A stretch of DNA of 14,158 nucleotides from Clostridium sp. CAG:448 (GTDB lineage: Bacteria > Bacillota > Clostridia > Oscillospirales > CAG-272): the NCBI GenBank assembly GCA_000433415.1, contig FR890568.1:39045-53202 (forward strand). The letters are read 5' to 3'. Each line of letters starts with the position of its first letter. Position 1 is the first letter of the stretch. Made by a program: the position numbers and the translations under genes. Below are positions 6,146-13,280 of the stretch, one piece after another. Below the pieces are notes generated by a model, which made no database searches, was not told where the DNA came from, and saw nothing but the letters and a program-made list of their open reading frames with translations.

Positions 6146-7456
6146 ATGATCAATCGAAATGAAATTGTATGTGATCTGCAACTATTCGGTGCCGGTGAGA
6201 ATGTCAACGGTACTGCCGGAGTTATCAATGCAAACACCGGTGTTGAAACCGCCTATGATGCGGGAGAAGGTCTTTCCGAGGAAATGAAAACCTACTATGC
6301 CGATTACCTGATCGACAATGCGGAGCCGTCCCTGGTGCATGACCGCTTTGCCCAGAAGCACAAGATTCCGGTCGGTGGCGGAAAGACAGTGGAATTCCGA
6401 AAATATGATCCGCTGCCCAAGTTGACCACACCGATTTCCGAGGGAGTAACACCTGACGGACAGAATCTCAGCATGGAAACGGTTTCTGCAACGGTTTCCC
6501 AGTACGGCGGTTATGTGGAGCTGACGGATCTGTTGCTCCTGACGGCTGTGGATAACAACCTTTGTATGGCTGCCAAACTGCTCGGTTCCCAGGCAGGAAG
6601 GACATTGGACACCATTTCCCGTGAAGTTCTGGCAGGCGGCAGCAACGTGCAGTATGCGGAGGATAGCGTCAGCGCACGTTATATGCTGAACGGCGGCGAA
6701 GAAACTGCGGCAAACAATCATTACCTGAGTGTGGATTGTATCCGCCGCGCGGCGCGTTTTCTCAAAAATCAGAACGCAGAAAAGATCAATGGCTCCTATA
6801 TTGCGATCATTCATCCGGATTGTGCATATGACCTGATGAGTGATCCCAATTGGAAAACCCCCAACCAGTATGCGGACGGGACCAATATTTTTGAAGGTGA
6901 GATCGGTAAGATTGAAGGGGTGCGCTTTATCGAATCCACGGAGGCAAAGATTTTCCACGCGGAGAATCTGGCAGGCAGCGTGCGCAACCTGTATGTGAAT
7001 CACTCCGACGGTTACACAAATGCCGGTGAGATTGCATTTGACGGCGGAACCGTTGCAACCGGAGATCTGGTCGGAAGATATGTACTGATCGGCTCAACCC
7101 GTGCTTATGTCGGTGCGAACACGACAGGCAGTATGACGCTGTATACGGATTCCACCAAGGCGGAAGCCGCAAAAATCACCTGCACGGATAATACCGTCAT
7201 TTATCCCGGAGAAGCAGGCGCCAAGGGCAGAGATGTTTATGCAACCCTGGTATTCGGCGAAAATGCGTACGGTACTACGGAGTTGGCAGACGGCGGACTT
7301 GCACTGATTGTCAAACAGCTTGGTTCTGCCGGAACTGCCGATCCGTTGAATCAGCGTGCAACCGTCGGTTGGAAGGCAAACAAGGTTACCGTCCGCCTGG
7401 TGGAAGCATTTATGGTTCGTATCGAAACTGCCTCCACTTTTAACGCAGAGGATTGA
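6146..7456 (+). CDS. Major capsid protein, N4-gp56 family
   Basis: This protein forms the icosahedral shell. It is 436 aa with AAGGAAG 8 bases upstream of the ATG. Family signatures are LSEEMKTYYADYLIDNAEP, LVHDRFAQKH, GGGKTVEFRKYDPLP, EGVTPDGQNL, LGSQAGRTLDTISREVLAGG and, near the end, VKQLGSAGTADPLNQRATVG, all typical of N4-gp56-type capsid proteins in Firmicutes phages. The N-terminus carries CDLQLFGAGE (residues 9-18), which matches the Prp processing motif (LQxFA in L27 and in the 80alpha capsid protein), so about 15 residues are probably removed after Gly15. The protein is longer than compact members because of an extra beta-rich segment at about residues 275-365 (GDLVGRYVLIGSTRAYVG), probably a surface insertion. 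No frameshift or stop is seen. Confidence 0.95.
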   Translation: MINRNEIVCDLQLFGAGENVNGTAGVINANTGVETAYDAGEGLSEEMKTYYADYLIDNAEPSLVHDRFAQKHKIPVGGGKTVEFRKYDPLPKLTTPISEGVTPDGQNLSMETVSATVSQYGGYVELTDLLLLTAVDNNLCMAAKLLGSQAGRTLDTISREVLAGGSNVQYAEDSVSARYMLNGGEETAANNHYLSVDCIRRAARFLKNQNAEKINGSYIAIIHPDCAYDLMSDPNWKTPNQYADGTNIFEGEIGKIEGVRFIESTEAKIFHAENLAGSVRNLYVNHSDGYTNAGEIAFDGGTVATGDLVGRYVLIGSTRAYVGANTTGSMTLYTDSTKAEAAKITCTDNTVIYPGEAGAKGRDVYATLVFGENAYGTTELADGGLALIVKQLGSAGTADPLNQRATVGWKANKVTVRLVEAFMVRIETASTFNAED

Positions 7457-7493
7457 CACAAACAAAAAAACGATAAGAAAGGAGTGAAATGCA

Positions 7494-7922
7494 ATGGCAT
7501 CCGAAACCATGACTGCGGAGGAATTCCGTAGAGAGCTGGAGCGCTTGCGCCGGGAATACGAGGAGAAGCTCGCATCGGCAGAACTGCAGAAAACCGCGGA
7601 ACGGCATATTATTGACCGTAAGGCAGAGGAGGCACGAAAGGCAAATGAGGCGTATTTGAATGAATATGTTGCAATTAAGCTGTTTCGTGACAACGATCGT
7701 TACAAGGATGACGTATATGTGGCTGTCAACGGCAAAAACTGCGTTATCAAAAGGGGCGAATGGGTGCGGATCAAGCGCAAATTTGCGCTTGTCCTGGATC
7801 AGAGCGAAATTCAGGATATGCGTACAGCTGCCTATCTGGAAGCGGAACAAAACCGCTTTGCGGAGCAAACCCGTTCAGTGGGACAGGGGCGTTCTGCAGC
7901 GAGCCGTGAAAAGAAAGCCTGA
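7494..7922 (+). CDS. Small head-associated phage protein
   Basis: The gene encodes 142 aa directly after the capsid gene, with GAAAGGAG 9 bases before the ATG. Residues about 5-60 form a charged coiled coil (FRRELERLRREYEEKLASAEL). Residues about 60-105 form a compact strand-rich unit, YKDDVYVAVNGKNCVIKRGEWVRI, which I recognise as a recurring small domain encoded next to capsid genes in many tailed phages (pattern: VxVNGxxxxIKRGxxVxV). The C-terminus is helical and charged. A role as minor head or head-completion protein is inferred from position; no enzymatic motif is visible. Confidence 0.75.
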   Translation: MASETMTAEEFRRELERLRREYEEKLASAELQKTAERHIIDRKAEEARKANEAYLNEYVAIKLFRDNDRYKDDVYVAVNGKNCVIKRGEWVRIKRKFALVLDQSEIQDMRTAAYLEAEQNRFAEQTRSVGQGRSAASREKKA

Positions 7923-7999
7923 TTGTTCCTTCTCTGATGCCGCGCGGGAGTGTTTCCCATTCCCCCATGGGAGCGGATGCCATATCTTGCATCACCCGT

Positions 8000-8278
8000 A
8001 TGGAACAGGAATACAATCATGCCCTCTGCGATGAGCGGCACCGGCATATCGATTCACGCCTGGAAAAACACGGCGCGCAGATTGATTCGCTGGAGAAATG
8101 CACCATTCAACTGACACAGATGATCCGCAAATACGATGAGCGTCTGGATGATCATCAGAAACGCCTCTCCCTGATAGAATCCAAACCGGGAAAAGCCTTA
8201 GATCGATTGGTGGGCTATTGCCTGTCCGCACTCTTCGGCGCCCTTGCCGCTTATCTGAGCGGGTTGCTGATCAAATGA
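8000..8278 (+). CDS. XhlA/holin-like coiled-coil protein with C-terminal membrane segment
   Basis: The protein is 92 aa from the ATG at 8000 (in-frame alternatives at 7937 and 7967 give 113 and 103 aa). No start has a convincing ribosome binding site, which is odd in this operon. Residues about 9-65 form a coiled coil with heptad-like HRHIDSRLEKHGAQIDSLE and DERLDDHQKRLSLIE. The segment KPGKALDRLVGYCLSALFGALAAYLSGLLIK contains one transmembrane helix at the extreme C-terminus, leaving a cytoplasmic coiled coil anchored in the membrane. This layout matches haemolysin XhlA-like holin accessory proteins of Firmicutes phages. It is the last gene before the operon terminator. No endolysin follows, so a complete lysis cassette is absent. 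Function is inferred from architecture. Confidence 0.6.
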   Translation: MEQEYNHALCDERHRHIDSRLEKHGAQIDSLEKCTIQLTQMIRKYDERLDDHQKRLSLIESKPGKALDRLVGYCLSALFGALAAYLSGLLIK

Positions 8279-8292
8279 ATTCAATGAAATCC

Positions 8293-8345
8293 AAAAATGG
8301 GCTGTTGCCGATTCCGATCAACGGAAGAGGCTTCAGCCCGTTTTT
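8293..8345 (+). terminator. Terminator at the end of the phage operon
   Basis: Inverted repeat with arms AAAAATGGGCTG (8293-8304) and CAGCCCGTTTTT (8334-8345) pairs over 12 positions with one T-G wobble. The loop is long (29 bases) but contains a small inner CCG/CGG hairpin. The A5/T5 flanks would make it act in both directions. It separates the phage operon from the next promoter, which begins 24 bases later. Confidence 0.65.
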
Positions 8346-8368
8346 GCCGTGTAAAACGAAAAAAGCGG

Positions 8369-8397
8369 TTGACAATTCCGTCCCCGTACGCTATAAT
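8369..8397 (+). promoter_or_regulatory. Promoter of the alpha-galactosidase gene
   Basis: TTGACA (8369-8374) and TATAAT (8392-8397) with a 17-base spacer form a perfect sigma-A consensus, about 38 bases before the GH36 start codon. No clear operator dyad is seen around it, so strong expression, or control by catabolite repression not evident here, would be expected. Confidence 0.88.
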
Positions 8398-8434
8398 GAG
8401 CAGAGAAAACGATAAAGAGTCGGGAGGGCTTACC

Positions 8435-10429
8435 ATGCTCGGAAAAGAACCTTATTTCTATATTGATCTGGATGCACGGCACAGTGTACCGTATCTGACG
8501 GAAAACGGCATTGCCGAAAGTGCGAAAAAAGAAAGTGACGGCGTTTATCACCTGACGGCCGCCGACGCAACCGTAGAGATTGTACGGAAGGAGTATCCCG
8601 CGTTTGGTGCGTACCGCCAGCACACCGTTGTCAGAAACACCGGAAGCCGTCCTATGTGCCTGGACACCGTCAGTTCCGCATTTGTCTGCGGCATCGGGGA
8701 CGGCGGCGAACGTCATTGGGATGAGGATCGGTTTACCGTACACTATGCCTTTTCCGCTTGGCAGGGAGAGGCGCAATGGCGGCACGAGGATATCCGCCGT
8801 GTCGGGTTGTATAAAACCTACAACCACGGTTCGCAAACCTCTGTACGTCTGCAAAGCTACGGTTCCTGGAGTACGCAGAAATATCACCCGCTTGTTCTCC
8901 TGGAGGACAAGGAACTGCACAAAACCTGGTTCTTTGAACATGAGGGCGGATTCGGTTGGGAAATCGACATTTCCGCACGCGGATACCGGGATGCAAGTAC
9001 GCTCTGTGTGTTTCTTTCGGGCGCACATGAGAAGAACGACGGATGGTTCCGTACGCTTGCGCCTGGTGAGACCTTTGTCAGCAGTACGGCGATTGTCGGC
9101 TGTGTGGACGGCGGTTTTGAGGAAGCAATCGGTATGCTGACATCGCTCAAACGCGCCGAGATGCTGCGCGTCCTTCCGAACGGAGTTCCGCCGCTTTGCT
9201 TTAACGATTATATGAACTGCCTTTGGGCACTTCCGACGCGCGAAAAATTGGTTCCGCTGATCCATGCCGCCGCACAGGTCGGATGCGAGTATTTTGTGAT
9301 TGATGCTGGCTGGTTTTTTGCCGATGACAATTGGGGGCCCTATATCGGTGACTGGCGTCCGGAGGATGGCGATGCAAGGTTCGGCGCGGGCGGTTTGCAG
9401 GGGATTCTGGATGAAATTGCGGCAAACGGTATGCTTCCTGGGGTATGGCTGGAGGTTGAGGCTGCGGCAAGCGGTTCGCGTTTTGCAAAAGAGCATCCGG
9501 AGTGCCTGCTGAATCGGCGCGGCAATCCCATTGGTGGGGAACGATATCTGGTGGATTTCCGTACGCAAACCGTACGTGACCACATTTTGTCGGTGATTGA
9601 CCGTTTGTACCGCATGGGAGTCCGGTATATCAAAAACGATTATAACCAATCGGTTGGCGTGGGCGCTGACGGCGCCAGAGAGTCCCTTGCGGATAACCTG
9701 AGGGATCATCATGAGGCGGTAATGGCATTTTTTGATTCTCTTGCCGCAAAATATCCGGATTTGCTGATTGAAAGCTGCTGCAGCGGCGCAATGCGGAGTG
9801 ATTTCGGTTCCGTCCGGCATTTTGCATGTCAGTCCGTTTCCGACCAGGAGGACTGCGTGCGTTTACCGTCCGTGCTTTCCGGAATGTCCGCCTGCCTGCC
9901 GCCCGACAGGATCGGCATTTGGGCATACCCGTATCCGGTGGCAATTGATCACCGAATGGATTTTGTCGCGGATCCTGCATTTACGGCACAGTTTGCGGAC
10001 GGCCGCGTGACCGCCTACAATATGGTTTCCGGATTGATGGGCTTGTGCTATCTGTCGGGACACATTGAATGTGCGGATGCGCAAAACATGAAACTGATGC
10101 GGGAAGCCGCCGCGCTGTATAAAAAGCACCGCGCGTTGCTGACCGCCGCGCTCCCGGTTTACCCGTGCGGAACCTTTGATATGGCAGAGGGCGGAATCCA
10201 CTCGTTCGGTCTGTATCACCGTGACGCCAAGCGGCTGATGCTTGCCGTTTGGTCCGCCGACGGAGAAAGGGAAGCATGTATGGATCTTTCCCGTTACGCA
10301 GCGTCCCTGTCTGTTGTCGATGTCTATCCGACGCTGCCCGGCTACATTGCCGCCGTTGCCGGAAACAATGTGCGTGTCCGTTTCCCGCAGGGACAGTGTG
10401 CGATGTGGCTGCTTCTTGAAACGCACTGA
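8435..10429 (+). CDS. GH36 family alpha-galactosidase
   Basis: The enzyme should hydrolyse terminal alpha-1,6-linked galactose from raffinose-family oligosaccharides or galactomannan fragments. The 664-aa protein starts at the ATG at 8435 with GGGAGG at 8422-8427 upstream; a longer in-frame start (8297) lies before the promoter and is rejected. Residues about 1-270 form the N-terminal beta-sandwich (with SYGSWSTQKYHPLVLL). The TIM barrel follows: FNDYMNCLW, YFVIDAGWF, GMLPGVWLEVEA, then IKNDYNQ with nucleophile Asp402, and CCSGAMRSDFG plus SVSDQED with the probable acid/base Asp470. A beta domain ends the protein. KNDYN and NDYMNCLW replace the more common KWDYNR and NSWE forms, a variant I associate with Firmicutes GH36 enzymes. 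There is no signal peptide, so it is probably cytoplasmic. It converges with the GH78 gene. Confidence 0.92.
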   Translation: MLGKEPYFYIDLDARHSVPYLTENGIAESAKKESDGVYHLTAADATVEIVRKEYPAFGAYRQHTVVRNTGSRPMCLDTVSSAFVCGIGDGGERHWDEDRFTVHYAFSAWQGEAQWRHEDIRRVGLYKTYNHGSQTSVRLQSYGSWSTQKYHPLVLLEDKELHKTWFFEHEGGFGWEIDISARGYRDASTLCVFLSGAHEKNDGWFRTLAPGETFVSSTAIVGCVDGGFEEAIGMLTSLKRAEMLRVLPNGVPPLCFNDYMNCLWALPTREKLVPLIHAAAQVGCEYFVIDAGWFFADDNWGPYIGDWRPEDGDARFGAGGLQGILDEIAANGMLPGVWLEVEAAASGSRFAKEHPECLLNRRGNPIGGERYLVDFRTQTVRDHILSVIDRLYRMGVRYIKNDYNQSVGVGADGARESLADNLRDHHEAVMAFFDSLAAKYPDLLIESCCSGAMRSDFGSVRHFACQSVSDQEDCVRLPSVLSGMSACLPPDRIGIWAYPYPVAIDHRMDFVADPAFTAQFADGRVTAYNMVSGLMGLCYLSGHIECADAQNMKLMREAAALYKKHRALLTAALPVYPCGTFDMAEGGIHSFGLYHRDAKRLMLAVWSADGEREACMDLSRYAASLSVVDVYPTLPGYIAAVAGNNVRVRFPQGQCAMWLLLETH

Positions 10430-10469
10430 AAAGCATTTCCGGACCGGCAGATGCCGCTCGGTATGACAA

Positions 10470-10510
10470 AAACCTCTTATGTGAATGCCATGCATGAACA
10501 TAAGAGGTTT
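10470..10510. terminator. Bidirectional terminator between the two glycosidase genes
   Basis: Perfect 13-base inverted repeat: AAACCTCTTATGT (10470-10482) pairs with ACATAAGAGGTTT (10498-10510) around a 15-base loop. The plus-strand transcript continues into a T-rich stretch (cgctttatttt), and the minus-strand transcript ends in five T residues. It lies between the convergent GH36 and GH78 stop codons and should serve both. Confidence 0.9.
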
Positions 10511-10543
10511 CGCTTTATTTTACCGATTCCGTGTCAACGGAGA

Positions 10544-13060
10544 CTACATTTTGAAGGTGTATTTGCCCGGTGTCAAGGTCAGTGTCAGCACATTTCCGTG
10601 CGGGCACTTACGGTATTCGTCCAGTTTGTGGGAAACGCCGTTGATTTCAACGGTATCGCCCTCTGTCAGTACGGGCAGATACAGCGTAGCGGGGACAGGT
10701 GTTTCCGCTTCGTAAACAAACCCGTTTTCCGTGGACCAATTGGAAACAATCCGTCCATGCGGGGAATCAAAATGACATCTGACCCATTTGATACGTTCCT
10801 GCCCTGCGGGCATTTCGGCGTCCGTACGTGTATCAGGCTTGGGCTGCAGAATCACGCGTGCAAATCCGGGGGCGTTTTCGTCAACCTCGATACCGGCAAC
10901 ATGGCGGTACATCCATTCCTGCACCGCACCGTAGGCATAGTGGTTGAAGGAGTTCATTCCGACGTCGCCGAATCCGGTTGCCAACGTGTAGGAATTCCAA
11001 CGCTCCCAGATGGTAGTGGCGCCCTGGTCTACGGAATACAGCCAGGACGGATTTTCACGCTGCAGAAGCAGGGAATAAGCAAGGTTGTTCAGCCCATGTT
11101 CGGCAAGCGTTTCGGTCAGAATGCCGGAACCGACAAATCCGGTCGACAGACGGTAACCGTTTTCCTGAATTTTCTTTTCCAGTGCCCGCACGGCAAGAAG
11201 CTCCTGATCCGGGGCAAGAAGTTTTGCTTTCAGTGCAAGCAAATATCCGGTCTGCGTACGGAATTCCGGTTTGAGTGCGCCGTTTTCGTCGCAGCAGTCC
11301 GCACGGAACGCATCCTTGAGCTTTTGTTCCAGTGCCTGATATGCGGCGGCATCCTCTGCCTTGCCGATGACCTCAGCCATCTTTGCCATCATCTGGGCAT
11401 CCAGTACATAATAAACGCGGGAGATATAATGTGCATCGGTCGGCTCGTATGCCAGCCAGTCGCCGTAGGTTGCAACGGGGCCGTGCGTGCCGGTTGTTGC
11501 GAGGTAATTCATGTATTTTACCATGGAGTCGTAGTGCTCACGCACAAGATCCGTGTCATCGTACATCTTCCACATGACATAGGGTACGACAATGCCCGCA
11601 TCTGCCCATGCCGCACCGCCGTCTCCGACAACGCGGGAACGCGGAATGACATCCGGATACATCCCGGTATCGGACTGCGAATCACGCGCATCCTGGAGCC
11701 ATTTCCGGAAGAACCCGTCCACGTTGGCATTATATGCGGCAGTGTTGCAGAAAATCTGTGTATCACCTGTCCAACCGAGGCGCTCGTCACGCTGCGGACA
11801 ATCCGTCGGGACGGAAAGGTAGTTGCCGCGCTGTCCCCAGATTACATTGGAAATCAGGCGGTTGACCAGTGCGGAGGAGGTTTCCATCCGACCGGTTTCG
11901 GTGGTTGCGGAACCGACGACAATTGCGTGGAAGTCAAGAACCTCAATATCGTCGGAAGCGCTGATCTCGACATAGCGGAAGCCAAAGAAGGTAAACCGCG
12001 GGCAGTAGTCTTCGCCGCCCTCTTTGCCGTTCAGGACGTAAAAAGCCTTGGCTTTGGCGGAACGGTAGTTGATGGAGTAAATGGAGCCCTTGGGACCGTC
12101 GTTGCCGCGGGATTTCAGACCGCTGTCATTGCACATTTCACCAACACGGATTTTGACGGTCGTATTCTTTGTGCCTTTGACGCTGATTGCGGGCCAACCA
12201 ACCATATTCTGACCCAGATCAAAGAGCAGTGTCTGTCCTGCCTTGACTGCGCAGGCGCCGGTCGGACGGGCAATCTCATTGATTTCGCCGAAATCGGAGC
12301 CGTTGTCTTTTGTCCCTTCAAACAGTGTTGCAAGAACCGGTTTACGCTCCAATCCCTTTCTGACCATGACAGAAGGACCGATATGCGGTGTGATTTCAAT
12401 ATCGTGTTCAACCGCAATCGGTTTTCCCCAGTCGGACGTATCGAAGCCCGGCTTTGAGATTTCGCCGTAGCATGGGAAGTTTGCGTCATAAAGCTCACCG
12501 TCCCAGATGTCCGCCGCACGGACTCTGCCGCCCCAGAACGCCTGCCAATCCGTATTTGTGACAAGATTGCGCTCGCCCTGCGTATCGACAATGGAAAGGG
12601 AAGCCAGCAGTGCAATTTCGTTTTCGCCGTAAGTGTTCAAAGAAATTCTGCCGTTCCACCAACCGGGTGCTACCGCTGCCAAAAGTACATTTTCGCCATC
12701 CGTCAGATAGTCGGAGAGATCATAGGTGTAATAAAGAACACGCTTGCGGTAATCGGACCACCCGGGCTTGAGTTCGTCGTACACCGTGGCACCGTTTGCG
12801 CCGGGTCTGCCAACGCGTTTTCCGTTGCAGTAGAGATCAAAAATACCGAGGGCAGTGATCCGGATGACCGCCTTTGTGCATCCCTGCACATTGAAAGTGC
12901 GGCGGAACAGCGGCAAACCGCATTTGTCCACGATAGGAGCGAATTGATCGTCCTTGGTGAGTGCCGTTTCCCATGGATTTTTCTTCTCAGAGGGCGCGTT
13001 TCCTGCCGGATTCCGATAAGTAATCCAGGTAGCCGTGCCGTTTGTCATTTTATCTTTCAT
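10544..13060 (-). CDS. GH78 family alpha-L-rhamnosidase
   Basis: The enzyme should release terminal L-rhamnose from plant flavonoid glycosides or pectin (rhamnogalacturonan) fragments. The 838-aa protein starts at the ATG at 13058-13060 with AAAGGA 8-9 bases upstream; an in-frame TTG two codons earlier is less likely. The N-terminal half has the beta-sandwich domains usual in GH78 (FDLYCNGKRVG, PGWWNGRI, FTFFGFRYVE). The catalytic (alpha/alpha)6 barrel carries PTDCPQRDERLGWTGD with probable general acid Glu426, and TTIWERWNSY with the probable catalytic base Glu686. A C-terminal beta domain follows (HFDSPHGRIVSNW). Length and motifs indicate a complete enzyme. There is no signal peptide, so it is probably cytoplasmic and depends on an unseen transporter. 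It has its own promoter and flanking dyads. Confidence 0.95.
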   Translation of the reverse strand: MKDKMTNGTATWITYRNPAGNAPSEKKNPWETALTKDDQFAPIVDKCGLPLFRRTFNVQGCTKAVIRITALGIFDLYCNGKRVGRPGANGATVYDELKPGWSDYRKRVLYYTYDLSDYLTDGENVLLAAVAPGWWNGRISLNTYGENEIALLASLSIVDTQGERNLVTNTDWQAFWGGRVRAADIWDGELYDANFPCYGEISKPGFDTSDWGKPIAVEHDIEITPHIGPSVMVRKGLERKPVLATLFEGTKDNGSDFGEINEIARPTGACAVKAGQTLLFDLGQNMVGWPAISVKGTKNTTVKIRVGEMCNDSGLKSRGNDGPKGSIYSINYRSAKAKAFYVLNGKEGGEDYCPRFTFFGFRYVEISASDDIEVLDFHAIVVGSATTETGRMETSSALVNRLISNVIWGQRGNYLSVPTDCPQRDERLGWTGDTQIFCNTAAYNANVDGFFRKWLQDARDSQSDTGMYPDVIPRSRVVGDGGAAWADAGIVVPYVMWKMYDDTDLVREHYDSMVKYMNYLATTGTHGPVATYGDWLAYEPTDAHYISRVYYVLDAQMMAKMAEVIGKAEDAAAYQALEQKLKDAFRADCCDENGALKPEFRTQTGYLLALKAKLLAPDQELLAVRALEKKIQENGYRLSTGFVGSGILTETLAEHGLNNLAYSLLLQRENPSWLYSVDQGATTIWERWNSYTLATGFGDVGMNSFNHYAYGAVQEWMYRHVAGIEVDENAPGFARVILQPKPDTRTDAEMPAGQERIKWVRCHFDSPHGRIVSNWSTENGFVYEAETPVPATLYLPVLTEGDTVEINGVSHKLDEYRKCPHGNVLTLTLTPGKYTFKM

Positions 13061-13076
13061 CAGCAAATTCCTTTCC

Positions 13077-13098
13077 GCAACTGTCCAAAAACAGTTGC
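13077..13098. promoter_or_regulatory. Inverted repeat in the GH78 leader, candidate operator or stem-loop
   Basis: GCAACTG (13077-13083) and CAGTTGC (13092-13098) are a perfect 7-base inverted repeat with an 8-base spacer. It lies in the untranslated leader between the -10 box (13117) and the ribosome binding site of the rhamnosidase gene. The two half-sites are about 1.5 helical turns apart. It could be a regulator binding site or an mRNA hairpin; the sequence alone does not decide. Confidence 0.5.
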
Positions 13099-13116
13099 TA
13101 TCAAAGATTCGACATC

Positions 13117-13145
13117 AGTATAGCATACCGGTTCAAAAAAAGCAA
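13117..13145 (-). promoter_or_regulatory. Promoter of the GH78 rhamnosidase gene
   Basis: On the minus strand, TATACT (13117-13122) is preceded by TGC, an extended -10. The -35 candidate TTGCTT (13140-13145) lies 17 bases upstream and matches consensus at only three positions. A weak -35 with an extended -10 fits an activator-dependent promoter. A 17-base palindrome (13148-13164) sits directly upstream of the -35 box. Confidence 0.65.
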
Positions 13146-13147
13146 TA

Positions 13148-13164
13148 GCAAAAATGATTTTTGC
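13148..13164. promoter_or_regulatory. Palindrome upstream of the GH78 promoter, candidate activator site
   Basis: GCAAAAAT and ATTTTTGC form a perfect 8-base inverted repeat around a single central G. It ends 3 bases before the weak -35 box, a position suited to an activator contacting RNA polymerase. The nearest sugar regulator gene is not visible, so the cognate protein is unknown. Confidence 0.45.
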
Positions 13165-13180
13165 GCGGTCATAAAAGGAC

Positions 13181-13220
13181 AAAAAGAAAAAAATACCGGG
13201 GCATATACATGCCTCGGTAT
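13181..13220 (-). terminator. Rho-independent terminator of the tRNA-Arg gene
   Basis: Read on the minus strand, a 12-base stem (ATACCGAGGCAT / ATGCCCCGGTAT, one wobble pair) with a 4-base loop is followed by T7-C-T5. It lies about 60 bases downstream of the tRNA 3' end. It also insulates the GH78 promoter from tRNA transcription. Confidence 0.92.
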
Positions 13221-13280
13221 CCGTGCCTGTGTTTGGGGCAAAAGAAGATCTTTCTCCGCAAAACGGCACATTCTTGTAAA

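Noticed and set aside
6082..6162. Short 26-codon plus-strand frame between scaffold and capsid genes, overlapping the capsid start
   Set aside because: Only a weak GGGAA upstream and no recognisable sequence; it more probably is untranslated leader before the capsid gene. A coupling leader peptide cannot be excluded.
5231..6181. Minus-strand open frame opposite the scaffold gene
   Set aside because: Antisense to a gene with ATGA coupling and a strong ribosome binding site; no family resemblance.
8333..9820. Long open frame on the minus strand opposite the GH36 gene
   Set aside because: No ribosome binding site, no recognisable domain, and it lies wholly under a gene with intact catalytic motifs. 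It is a codon-bias shadow.
10451..12457. Long open frame on the plus strand (668 codons) opposite the GH78 gene
   Set aside because: The translation is low in domain-like character, has no start signal, and overlaps an enzyme with conserved GH78 motifs; its beginning also falls across the bidirectional terminator.
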